Shown: in pieces, positions 1 to 5,026 of the stretch | Layout: each line of letters opens with the position of its first letter | Position numbering within the stretch: position 1 is the first letter of the stretch | From: an uncultured Vogesella sp. | Lineage (GTDB): Bacteria > Pseudomonadota > Gammaproteobacteria > Burkholderiales > Chromobacteriaceae | Direction: 5' to 3' | DNA length: 14,819 nucleotides | Assembly: GCA_946479405.1 (NCBI GenBank) | Contig: CAMLGD010000070.1 | Coordinates: 1 to 14,819, forward strand | Program-made: the position numbers and the translations under genes | Notes under the pieces: model-generated | Told to the model about the DNA's origin: nothing | Seen by the model: the letters and a program-made list of their open reading frames with translations, nothing else | The model's database searches: none

Positions 1-2
1 CG

Positions 3-110
3 ATCCGGCGCGCGCTGGCGCTGTACCTGAATCACCTGCCGTTCGTGGAACAGGGACTGCTGAACTTCGCCGCCGAGCACGCCAAGCGCACCTTGGGGGT
101 GCCCGCATGA
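3..110 (+). CDS. C-terminal end of an unrecognised protein (partial, left edge)
   Basis: Only the last 35 residues are visible, reading from IRRALALYLNHLPF to KRTLGVPA before a TGA stop. The frame is open to the left edge, so this is the tail of a longer gene. The segment looks helical, with alternating leucines and charged residues. It shows no motif that I recognise. Its stop overlaps the ATG of the next gene as ATGA, so the two are probably translationally coupled and belong to the same phage operon. Given the position ahead of a run of tiny accessory proteins it could be a replication or recombination gene, but that is a guess. Confidence 0.6.
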   Translation: MRRALALYLNHLPFVEQGLLNFAAEHAKRTLGVPA

Positions 111-283
111 TCCTGCATACCTACGGCGGCGTCGACTTGGTGCCACCGGCCACTTCGATTGCCGAAGCCGAACGCCGCTGGCGTGCTGCATTGGGCGCCG
201 GGGACCAGCGGGCGGTGGCATTCCAGGCCAAGCGCGAGAAAAAGGCCAAGGCCTTCCGTCATGCCTGCGTGCGGAGCCGCTGA
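107..283 (+). CDS. 58-aa basic hypothetical protein
   Basis: A small ORF starting with ATG inside the ATGA overlap with the preceding gene; a G-rich stretch (TTGGGGGT) lies 5' of the ATG as a possible ribosome site. The protein begins MILHTYGGVDLVPP, then has a helical, strongly basic second half (AERRWRAALGAG, AKREKKAKAFRHACVRSR). There is no signal peptide and no membrane segment. The basic tail could bind nucleic acid, but I do not recognise the family. The stop TGA overlaps the next ATG by one base (TGATG), again suggesting coupled translation within the operon. The call rests on gene packing rather than on homology. Confidence 0.65.
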   Translation: MILHTYGGVDLVPPATSIAEAERRWRAALGAGDQRAVAFQAKREKKAKAFRHACVRSR

Positions 284-537
284 TGGCGCTGGATCCGCGC
301 CGCATCCTGTTCGTCGCCCAGCGCCAGCACAAGGTCAACGTGCTAGACGAGGACGACAGCGGCTGCAAAGGTTGTCTGTTTGAGCATGAACGGTTCAGCA
401 CGTGTAAGCTGGCAGGCGAGGAAGCGGCGAAGCGTCAGCAACCTGATTGTGAGGACGGGTGGATCTATAAGCAGGTGGACACCGATCCGCGCCAACTCGA
501 TATTTTTGGAGGTGCCGATGGCACAGAACCCCGCTGA
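283..537 (+). CDS. 84-aa four-cysteine phage protein, possibly metal-binding
   Basis: Starts at the ATG of the TGATG junction, with GGAG about six bases upstream. Cysteines at residues 28, 31, 41 and 56 (CKGC, then STCK, then PDCEDGW) form a C-x2-C-x9-C-x14-C pattern. Small phage proteins of Burkholderiales and pseudomonads often carry a similar arrangement ending in a D-C-x-D-G motif; I know of no assigned function. A four-cysteine zinc site is plausible but not shown. The last 20 bases overlap the start of the next gene, so the C-terminal tail (GGADGTEPR) also carries that gene's ribosome-binding site. Confidence 0.75.
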   Translation: MALDPRRILFVAQRQHKVNVLDEDDSGCKGCLFEHERFSTCKLAGEEAAKRQQPDCEDGWIYKQVDTDPRQLDIFGGADGTEPR

Positions 538-703
538 GTACCAGTGCCTTGGCAAGCACCGCTATGCCACGATGGAAGAACTACGGCGCGCGCTGAACCG
601 CCCCGGCCACCACAAGCAGCCCTACCGCTGCCCGCATTGCAAAGGCTGGCACTTGAGTAGCCGGCGCGACATCGGCAACACCCGAAAGCGGGCCGAGAAG
701 TAA
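518..703 (+). CDS. 61-aa Cys/His zinc-ribbon-like phage protein
   Basis: The start at 518 is chosen because GGAGG lies seven bases upstream (TTTGGAGGTGCCG); the same frame is open further 5' but that part overlaps the previous gene. Residue C10 with H14 and a second cluster C38-x2-C41-x3-H45 (YRCPHCKGWHLSS) look like a small zinc knuckle. The phrase Y-R-C-P-x-C-x-x-W-H-L-S is frequent in tiny phage and prophage proteins of unknown role. The rest is basic (RRALNRPGHHK, RKRAEK), which suits nucleic-acid contact. It lies between the four-cysteine protein and a membrane peptide in the early or accessory cassette. Confidence 0.8.
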   Translation: MAQNPAEYQCLGKHRYATMEELRRALNRPGHHKQPYRCPHCKGWHLSSRRDIGNTRKRAEK

Positions 704-722
704 TTTTAACCAAGGAGGAACA

Positions 723-920
723 ATGAAGTTTGAGCAAATCGAAGTCAGTATGAAAACCTACCTGCTGGTACAACTGGCATTGCTGATAATCACACTCGGC
801 CTGCTGTACTACTACAAGGCGCCAGCATGGCTATATGTCGCCACACTAATAGCTGACGCAATGATGCTGGTTCGTGATGTCAAGGATTGGAAACAACGCA
901 GAAAAGGAGAAGAACAGTGA
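723..920 (+). CDS. 65-aa two-helix membrane peptide
   Basis: The start is supported by a near-perfect Shine-Dalgarno (AAGGAGG) five bases before the ATG. After about 11 polar residues the protein has two hydrophobic stretches, roughly residues 12-31 (TYLLVQLALLIITLGLLYYY) and 35-50 (AWLYVATLIADAMMLV), then a charged tail KDWKQRRKGEEQ that should sit in the cytoplasm. It is probably a small inner-membrane protein. Phages use such peptides for superinfection exclusion, lysis timing or host modulation, and nothing here decides between these. The stop overlaps the GTG start of the next gene. Confidence 0.75.
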   Translation: MKFEQIEVSMKTYLLVQLALLIITLGLLYYYKAPAWLYVATLIADAMMLVRDVKDWKQRRKGEEQ

Positions 921-1330
921 AGCAACAGCACACACTGATGCGCTTCGATCCGGCCACCGGCAAGGAGCGCCCCTACCCATCGCACGCCGAGCAGTACCGC
1001 AAATACCATGGTCAATTGGCTTGGTTGATCAACCCATGGTCCGGCATCAAGCGCGACGCCGGCGACATTGGCACAGACGTTTTCGGACATCTGATTATTC
1101 CGCCAGGCGAGCCGATTTATGCTGAACCCCGCATCAAATCCAACCCCAGCATCAAGGGCATGGTTGATCGCTTCCTTGGATGGACGCTGCCGTCTGATTT
1201 TAATCCCGATGGCGGCATCAGATTTACGGCGGTCATGCCGAGCTGGCCCATCGGAACACATCTTTTCACTGCCGATCAAGCGACAGAAATGTTTGAGTAT
1301 TGCCTCACTTTTGAAAAGGAAAAACAATGA
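917..1330 (+). CDS. 137-aa hypothetical phage protein
   Basis: I place the start at GTG 917, inside the stop of the previous gene, because AAAAGGAGAAG lies just upstream; an internal ATG at 938 is the alternative. The protein is soluble and mixed in composition, beginning MKQQHTLMRFDPATGKERPY. Its C-terminal half contains RFLGWTLPSDFNPDGGI and PIGTHLFTADQATEMFEYCL. Small phage proteins with a W-x-L-P-x-D-F-x-P-D-G-G-I phrase followed by G-T-x-L-F-T-A-x-Q-A are common in prophages and have no assigned function as far as I know. It ends in an ATGA overlap with the next gene. Confidence 0.8.
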   Translation: MKQQHTLMRFDPATGKERPYPSHAEQYRKYHGQLAWLINPWSGIKRDAGDIGTDVFGHLIIPPGEPIYAEPRIKSNPSIKGMVDRFLGWTLPSDFNPDGGIRFTAVMPSWPIGTHLFTADQATEMFEYCLTFEKEKQ

Positions 1331-1521
1331 AAACCGTTCCAAATATCCATAGCGCAGAAAACATCGTGAAGCTCGGCTACGTCCGTCGCCAATTGGAAGA
1401 CGGCAGCATGGTAGTCGCGCGCCCCGAAGGCTTCTGGGGCCTCTGCCTTGGCACGCGCCTAAAAGCGGCCTGGATGGTCTTCACGGGCCGCTGGGATGCT
1501 CTGCGCTGGGAGGGCCAATGA
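1327..1521 (+). CDS. 64-aa hypothetical phage protein
   Basis: Starts at the ATG of an ATGA overlap, with AAAAGGAAAAA as ribosome site. The C-terminal half is rich in aromatic and small residues (GFWGLCLGTRLKAAWMVFTGRWDALRWEGQ). Short phage proteins ending in a V-F-T-G-R-x-D-A-L-x-W phrase recur in prophage accessory cassettes; the function is not known to me. The segment GLCLGTRLKAAWMVF is moderately hydrophobic and could lie along a membrane, but it is interrupted by Arg and Lys. The stop overlaps the next start. Confidence 0.75.
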   Translation: MKTVPNIHSAENIVKLGYVRRQLEDGSMVVARPEGFWGLCLGTRLKAAWMVFTGRWDALRWEGQ

Positions 1522-2051
1522 TGGAATCCAATTTCAAAGATGGAGATGGCATCCTTGGCGAGCTTGCCACCGAGGTTTGGGAAACCTGCAGAGCAACAAA
1601 TGACCCTGTACCTGCCAATTCCGTCGCTGGCCGCTACGTTCTTTCTTCGATTATTAAATCGATCAAGAGTAAGGTTGCATCGACAGAACAAGTCACCGCC
1701 TCAAATCATGAAGATGGAAACGTAGCATGGTCAATTACTGACAAAAACATCAACGATATCCAAGCCGCTTCGATTAAGCGACTGATTGACCGCTCCCGCC
1801 ATGCTCATTTCGTCAATCTTACCATTCGAATCAATGGACAAGACGAGCATTATGAGGCCGACTGGATTAAGCACATGAAGCAACTAGGTCTGTCCGTCAG
1901 CATGGAAACAATACAAGCAGCAGCAAATGAGGCAGGGCTTACCCGTCTAGAGTCGTGCTGCTCTACGTCGTTAAAATATTGCAATACCGATCAGTGGCAG
2001 GGGAATCTGGAAGGTTTTGCAAAAGCCTTGCTTCGATTGAGTCAAAAATAA
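1518..2051 (+). CDS. 177-aa hypothetical protein, AT-richer than its neighbours
   Basis: Two ATGs are possible (1518 and 1521), both inside the overlap with the preceding stop and just after GGGAGGG. The protein is soluble: a helical N-terminal half (ELATEVWETCRATN, VLSSIIKSIKSKV), a middle of alternating polar residues, then IKRLIDRSRHAHFVNLTIRI and a C-terminal part with three nearby cysteines (ESCCSTSLKYC). I recognise no domain. By hand count the stretch 1681-1740 is about 45% G+C, well below the giant gene (65-70% in sampled lines). That suggests a later arrival in this cassette, a typical trait of phage moron or anti-defence genes. The function is unknown. Confidence 0.75.
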   Translation: MMESNFKDGDGILGELATEVWETCRATNDPVPANSVAGRYVLSSIIKSIKSKVASTEQVTASNHEDGNVAWSITDKNINDIQAASIKRLIDRSRHAHFVNLTIRINGQDEHYEADWIKHMKQLGLSVSMETIQAAANEAGLTRLESCCSTSLKYCNTDQWQGNLEGFAKALLRLSQK

Positions 2052-2059
2052 ACGGGCCA

Positions 2060-2081
2060 GCCGCGCCCCATCCTGCGCGGC
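2060..2081 (+). promoter_or_regulatory. Intergenic hairpin upstream of the gp49/66-family gene
   Basis: GCCGCGC and GCGCGGC form a perfect 7-bp stem around an 8-base loop. No T tract follows, so it is unlikely to be a terminator. It lies between a stop codon and the AAGGAG ribosome site at about 2088. It may stabilise the downstream message or mark a processing point. Confidence 0.4.
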
Positions 2082-2101
2082 AATTACAAGGAGCAACACC
2101 C

Positions 2102-2752
2102 ATGAACGACCAAGCCATCGAGCAGGAAATCCAGGCCAAGGGCAAGACCGCGCCGCGCGTGACACCAGCGGATATTGAAGCGGCCATCGTAGAAGAGTTC
2201 TACATCAACGCCGGCGAAGCTATCGATTATCGCCCGCTGCACTCTTCTTGCCAACCTCCAGCAGATGCCAATGGTGAAAGACCTCTGCAGCTCCCTGACA
2301 ATTCAATGTACCTGCTGACATTCTGCGTCCTGGTACTGAAAAACGGCTTCACCGTCACCGGCGAATCGGCCTGCGCCAGCCCGGAAAACTTCGATGCCGA
2401 GATCGGTCGCAACGTTGCGCGCCAGAACGCGGTCAACAAGATCTGGCCGTTGCTCGGCTACGAGTTGAAGTCGAAGCTGGCAGCGCATGACATCGAGCCG
2501 AAGGCCGCCGACAAAATCCGCTACCTGTCGTTCCCCGACTTTGTACAGCACGGCATCCGCGCCGGCGGCAATATGGTCAACGGCATGCCGTGGTCGTTCC
2601 AGTTCATGGGCCGCGCCGTCACCCATGAAACGGACAAGTGCTATCTGATCATGGAACCAGGTTCTATCCATAGCCTGCGCTTTACCGACGATGACGATCT
2701 GGTCATCCATACCGATGGTCGCCTGTCGCTCACCCCTGCTATTCCATTCTAA
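2102..2752 (+). CDS. N4 gp49 / Sf6 gp66-family phage protein with a C-terminal extension
   Basis: The start at 2102 is set by AAGGAG eight bases upstream. Residues about 22-128 match my memory of the N4 gp49/phage Sf6 gene 66 family (Pfam Phage_gp49_66): ADIEAAIVEEFY, then LTFCVLVLKNGFTVTGESAC, then ASPENFDAEIGR and NAVNKIWPLLGYEL. The family is widespread in phages; its role is unknown to me, and it is probably a cytoplasmic early protein. The segment from about 138 on (YLSFPDFVQHGI, NGMPWSFQFMGRAVTHE, CYLI) looks like a second small phage module that I have seen as a separate protein, so this may be a fusion. The usual family length is about 100-120 residues, which fits an added C-terminal domain. 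Confidence 0.85.
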   Translation: MNDQAIEQEIQAKGKTAPRVTPADIEAAIVEEFYINAGEAIDYRPLHSSCQPPADANGERPLQLPDNSMYLLTFCVLVLKNGFTVTGESACASPENFDAEIGRNVARQNAVNKIWPLLGYELKSKLAAHDIEPKAADKIRYLSFPDFVQHGIRAGGNMVNGMPWSFQFMGRAVTHETDKCYLIMEPGSIHSLRFTDDDDLVIHTDGRLSLTPAIPF

Positions 2753-2761
2753 GGAGAACCC

Positions 2762-3121
2762 ATGCAAACCTACATCGGCACCAAACAACTGCGCGCCAAG
2801 CACATGACGCGTGGCGAGTACAACCAGCTGCAAAACTGGACGCTGCCAGCGGACCAGAACGGCGATGATGAAGGCTATCTGGTTGAGTACCTGGACGGCG
2901 GCAAGGCCAACCATCCAGACTTTACCGGCTACATAAGCTGGTCGCCTAAGGATGTGTTTGAGCGCACTTACCGCCCTATTGGGGCCGAGCCATCGCCGGA
3001 AGATATCTCGCTGCGCATCCGTGCGTTGGAGCTTTCTGGCGGCCTTCCTGGCGGCAGTGCCGAGCAGTGGGTGCAGGATGCTAAAGTTCTGCTGAACTTC
3101 ATCAAGGGTGTGAATCCATGA
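2762..3121 (+). CDS. 119-aa phage protein with an EGYLVEYxDGG module
   Basis: Starts after CTAAGGAGAACCC, nine bases from the previous stop. Residues about 13-71 form a conserved small module: AKHMTRGEYNQLQNWTLP, DEGYLVEYLDGG, then HPDFTGYISWSPKDVFERTYR. From memory this module occurs across phages, sometimes fused to other small domains, including DUF2829 (the Tad2 anti-Thoeris family). That second domain is not present here. Instead the C-terminal 40 residues are a short helical tail (ISLRIRALELSGGLPGGS, VLLNFIKGV) of a type also found on other small phage proteins. It is cytoplasmic and acidic, and its activity is unknown. The end overlaps the next gene (ATGA). Confidence 0.8.
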   Translation: MQTYIGTKQLRAKHMTRGEYNQLQNWTLPADQNGDDEGYLVEYLDGGKANHPDFTGYISWSPKDVFERTYRPIGAEPSPEDISLRIRALELSGGLPGGSAEQWVQDAKVLLNFIKGVNP

Positions 3122-3408
3122 GTGCAATCCGTGAGTGGCTGCGCGTGCTGTTTCCAAATCCTAAGCTACCAGAACCGCCGCCGACAACGCCAGGCCGGAA
3201 TGACGCCAAGGCACCAGTTGAATATCTGGAAAAGATGGCACGCGATCTTGAACGCAGCGCCGCATATGCGGATGAGCAGCGCGGCCACGCATTGAAAACA
3301 GCCGAGCATTATCTGCAAGAAGCCAAGCAATGCCGCGAAGCTGCTGCCCAATGTCGGGCCGCCATGGCGCATCTATCTCCACCGCCACACCACAATCAGC
3401 CAGCCTGA
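3118..3408 (+). CDS. 96-aa helical hypothetical protein
   Basis: Starts in the ATGA overlap with the preceding gene, with AAGGG upstream. The N-terminus (MSAIREWLRVLFPNP) could be a short amphipathic helix. It is followed by a proline-rich turn (LPEPPPTTPG) and a long helix, roughly residues 32-88, rich in Ala, Glu, Lys and Gln (EYLEKMARDLERSA, AEHYLQEAKQCREAAAQC) that probably forms a coiled coil. The tail is LSPPPHHNQPA. No family is recognised. It is the last gene of this co-directional run; a terminator begins six bases after the stop. Confidence 0.75.
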   Translation: MSAIREWLRVLFPNPKLPEPPPTTPGRNDAKAPVEYLEKMARDLERSAAYADEQRGHALKTAEHYLQEAKQCREAAAQCRAAMAHLSPPPHHNQPA

Positions 3409-3413
3409 TCCAT

Positions 3414-3436
3414 AGCCCGCCCATCGCGGGCTTTTT
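3414..3436 (+). terminator. Rho-independent terminator of the left cassette
   Basis: AGCCCGC and GCGGGCT form a perfect 7-bp stem with a 5-base loop (CCATC), followed directly by TTTTTC. It lies just after the 96-aa gene and should end transcription of the plus-strand operon. Confidence 0.85.
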
Positions 3437-3449
3437 CTTGCGCACACGA

Positions 3450-3478
3450 TTGCCTTTTCAGACCATTGGTGATGAAAT
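3450..3478 (+). promoter_or_regulatory. Possible weak promoter for the 50-aa membrane peptide
   Basis: TTGCCT (3450-3455) and TGAAAT (3473-3478) are 17 bases apart, each matching the sigma-70 consensus at four of six positions. The site lies between the terminator at 3414-3436 and the small gene at 3576, which otherwise needs its own promoter. About 100 bases of leader would separate it from the start codon. The match is modest and could be chance. Confidence 0.3.
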
Positions 3479-3575
3479 ATTGCTATCGGTTCCGTGTGTC
3501 CAGGTGCGTGCGCCACCGTTCCCCGCGTTGCCGCCGTTGCCGTGCGCGCGCCGCGGCGCTACTAGGGGAACCCAC

Positions 3576-3728
3576 ATGAACGTTGTCACCGCTTACCTGC
3601 TTGGCGGCCTGTCATGGGCCGGCATCTACGCTTACGAGTCATCACTGCAGGTCTTGCTCTATACCCCGTTGGGCATCTCGGGCATCGCCATCGCCCTGAT
3701 GGCCCTGACCTACCCACGCCTGAAATAA
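3576..3728 (+). CDS. 50-aa two-helix membrane peptide
   Basis: The ATG follows TAGGGGAACCCAC, which includes a usable AGGGG ribosome site. The protein is almost wholly hydrophobic, with two likely membrane segments at about residues 2-20 (NVVTAYLLGGLSWAGIYAY) and 28-46 (LLYTPLGISGIAIALMALT), then a short basic tail (RLK). It is a small inner-membrane protein of unknown role. It sits alone between two terminator-like hairpins, so it is probably its own transcription unit. Very short hydrophobic ORFs can arise by chance; the good start context and flanking terminators favour a real gene. Confidence 0.6.
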   Translation: MNVVTAYLLGGLSWAGIYAYESSLQVLLYTPLGISGIAIALMALTYPRLK

Positions 3729-3731
3729 AAC

Positions 3732-3767
3732 AGCCGGCCACCGCTGGAGGTTCGGTGGCCGGCTTTG
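3732..3767. terminator. Bidirectional terminator between convergent units
   Basis: AGCCGGCCACC and GGTGGCCGGCT form a perfect 11-bp stem with an 11-base loop. On the plus strand only TTT follows. On the minus strand the stem is followed by a T-rich run (GTTTTATTTC). It starts four bases after the 50-aa gene on the plus strand and lies downstream of the minus-strand gene at 3905-4054, so it probably ends both units. Confidence 0.7.
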
Positions 3768-3904
3768 GCGCGCTTGATGGTGGCTCAGCTAACGCGGGTG
3801 CGCTGATGCACGACATACCCCGATCAGCTTCAAGGGAAATAAGCCCAACGCAATTGCCCGTGCGCTGGCCCCAGTCGGCATGGGGGTCTTCCGGGTGAGT
3901 ATTC

Positions 3905-4054
3905 TTAGCGCGAGGTCGGGCCGTGGTAAGGCTGGCTCAGTTGCCAACCCAGTTCCCGGCGGATCTGCTCCGGCGATGGCGGCGGCGTGCGCTCGGCGCG
4001 GCGATTATGCATCCAGACTTGCACCTGCTCTTTGCTCGGTTTCGTGGTGCCCAT
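3905..4054 (-). CDS. 49-aa small phage protein (SKEQV...PSPEQIRRELGW type)
   Basis: On the minus strand two ATGs lie six bases apart (4060 and 4054). The second is chosen because AGGAG is then six bases upstream, while the first would touch it. The protein reads MGTTKPSKEQVQVWMHNRRA, then a proline-rich turn (RTPPPSP), then EQIRRELGWQLSQ. From memory this helix, proline turn and I-R-R-x-L-G-W pattern is shared by many tiny prophage proteins of beta- and gamma-proteobacteria. The function is unknown. The net basic charge would suit nucleic-acid or protein binding. The AT-rich stretch 4079-4140 just upstream probably holds its promoter. Confidence 0.7.
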   Translation of the reverse strand: MGTTKPSKEQVQVWMHNRRAERTPPPSPEQIRRELGWQLSQPYHGPTSR

Positions 4055-4060
4055 CGCCAT

Positions 4061-4422
4061 CTCCTAGTGGATTCGCAATGGTTTCAGAGTAGCACATTAT
4101 TTCGTTTTTGCAACCACTTGAGTGTTGTGTTTTTATAACAAACATAGGCGATCTTTTGACTGGGGTTTGGTGTGAACCGCCCTCGCGCCAAAACAGAAGA
4201 ACCCCGGAGCACTGTCAACCCGATACCGTCACTATGGCTGCCCGTATTCGGAGGGCCAGACCGCCGCCAGCTTGCGCCGTCACACCTTTTACGCCATGTC
4301 CTGGGCCGCTTGTGCTGCGCGCCCACCGTCCCCAGTCATTTACGGGGCATCGAGTTCAGCCTGTTCTTCCGCGCCGGTGGCCTACCGCTTTGTCTCGTCC
4401 AGAGTACGCCAGCACCAGACGC
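4061..4422. other. Stretch without a convincing gene
   Basis: Reading frames of 70-113 codons cross this stretch on both strands, but none has a ribosome site, sensible composition or a recognisable family; their products are rich in Arg, Pro, Ser and Cys, as expected of chance frames. Bases 4079-4140 are AT-rich (ATTATTTCGTTTTTGC, TGTTTTTATAACAAAC) and probably contain the promoter of the minus-strand gene at 3905-4054. I could not fix a clear -35/-10 pair; the best is TTGCAA and TACTCT at 16-base spacing on the minus strand. The remainder may be a decayed gene or the 5' part of an RNA-rich region. Confidence 0.5.
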
Positions 4423-4517
4423 AAAAAAGCCGTTTGGGTTGGATTCTGATCGCAGAGGGATGGCGTTGTAAGATAGGCAAAATCAACGCGGCCCAACAGA
4501 ACCCAAGCCAAACGGCT
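4423..4517 (-). terminator. Long-stem terminator-like structure downstream of the HTH gene
   Basis: Arms at 4428-4448 (AGCCGTTTGGGTTGG...) and 4497-4517 (CAGAACCCAAGCC...) are 21-base inverted repeats with 19 pairs, separated by 48 bases. On the minus strand the stem ends in ACGGCT followed by a T6 tract (the A run at 4423-4428), the signature of an intrinsic terminator. The loop holds a smaller perfect stem, GCGTTG with CAACGC. It lies about 170 bases downstream of the HTH stop codon and probably ends that transcript. The loop is unusually long for a simple terminator, and its sequence can pair outside the stem (see the repeat entry at 4452-4605). Confidence 0.6.
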
Positions 4518-4605
4518 CAGCTATTGTTCCTATCTTATTTACATCCCTGGCTGCGACACCATTAGGCGCAGTATATCAAACCAGAGTTGCAGATAGGCAG
4601 AATTT
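4452..4605. repeat. Repeat family TAAGATAGG...: three related copies, two orientations
   Basis: Copy 1 (4452-4480) contains GCAGAGGGATG and TAAGATAGGCAA. Copy 2 (about 4525-4556) is its inverse, containing CCTATCTTA and CATCCCT then GGCTGC, so copies 1 and 2 can pair over two blocks of 9 and 7 bases. Copy 3 (about 4582-4605) is a shorter direct copy (CAGAG...TTGCAGATAGGCAGAAT). Copy 1 lies inside the loop of the long stem at 4428-4517 and copy 2 outside it, so the two long pairings are interleaved. The repeats could be protein-binding sites or parts of an RNA switch. Confidence 0.6.
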
Positions 4606-4684
4606 ATTAGCCGCTTTCGCCGGCAAGTCGGTGCGCGCCCCTTTGAAAATGCGGGTTTCAGCCGCCGCGCACTACAGCCAGAAA

Positions 4685-4957
4685 TCAGGCGGCCAGCTTG
4701 GGCACGTACGGCGCCAAGCACTCTTTACCCAGCGCGGTCTTGATCTCGCGCACGGTCAGGCCGGTCAGTTCATGGATGCGGATCACCAGTGTATCACCGA
4801 TATCCAGCCGACCATGGCGCACCTTGGACACCACGGGCGGCGCCACGTCCAGCGCGCGCGACAGGGCGGCGTCGTTCTTCAGTTGCAGCAAATGGCTGAC
4901 ACGGTCCAGCATCTGGTTGTTGCGCTGCAGTTGCGCGGCGGCGTGATCGGTGGTCAT
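4685..4957 (-). CDS. 90-aa XRE/Cro-like helix-turn-helix regulator
   Basis: The ATG at 4957 follows AGGAACGCC on the minus strand. Residues about 18-75 look like a small Cro/C1-type domain: LDRVSHLLQLKNDAALSRAL, then VAPPVVSKVRHGRLDIGD, then IRIHELTGLTVREIKTAL. The helix-turn-helix is about residues 28-50, with SKVRHGR as the recognition-helix end. The rest of the protein is short, with no ligand-binding or protease domain, so it resembles small phage or chromosomal XRE regulators rather than a full CI repressor. It is probably a dimeric DNA-binding protein. A promoter overlapping a perfect dyad lies just upstream (4975-5022), which suggests autoregulation. The target beyond itself is not evident. 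Confidence 0.85.
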   Translation of the reverse strand: MTTDHAAAQLQRNNQMLDRVSHLLQLKNDAALSRALDVAPPVVSKVRHGRLDIGDTLVIRIHELTGLTVREIKTALGKECLAPYVPKLAA

Positions 4958-4974
4958 GGCGTTCCTGTTGAGTA

Positions 4975-5022
4975 ATAGTGATATTTGACATCACTATACC
5001 TCAGCCATTGCCACCTTGTACA
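4975..5022 (-). promoter_or_regulatory. Promoter with overlapping operator dyad for the HTH gene
   Basis: On the minus strand, TGTACA (5017-5022; four of six matches to the -35 consensus) and TATAGT (4993-4998; five of six to the -10) are separated by 18 bases. A perfect 8-bp inverted repeat, ATAGTGAT at 4975-4982 and ATCACTAT at 4990-4997 with a 7-base spacer, overlaps the -10 and the expected transcription start. It ends about 18 bases before the HTH start codon, a classic place for a repressor to block its own promoter. Confidence 0.6.
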
Positions 5023-5026
5023 CAGT

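Noticed and set aside
465..1342. Minus-strand frames of 102 and 176 codons under the left cassette.
   Set aside because: They are antisense to well-supported plus-strand genes with good ribosome sites and have no recognisable product.
3586..3904. Minus-strand frame of about 76 codons and plus-strand frames across 3765-3904, including a plausible-looking phrase ISFKGNKPNAIARALAPVG.
   Set aside because: The minus frame runs through the terminator hairpin and is antisense to the 50-aa gene. The plus phrase has no start with a ribosome site and is broken by a stop just upstream.
4429..4517. The 21-base inverted repeats as terminal repeats of an insertion sequence or MITE.
   Set aside because: The element would be only about 90 bp with no flanking target duplication that I can see, and the T6 tract on the minus strand fits a terminator better. 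A genome-wide search for copies would be needed to reopen this.
4084..4565. Several overlapping frames of 80-113 codons on both strands between the two small minus-strand genes.
   Set aside because: None has a ribosome site or natural composition. They overlap the structured repeat region and one another, and their products are rich in Arg, Pro, Ser and Cys.
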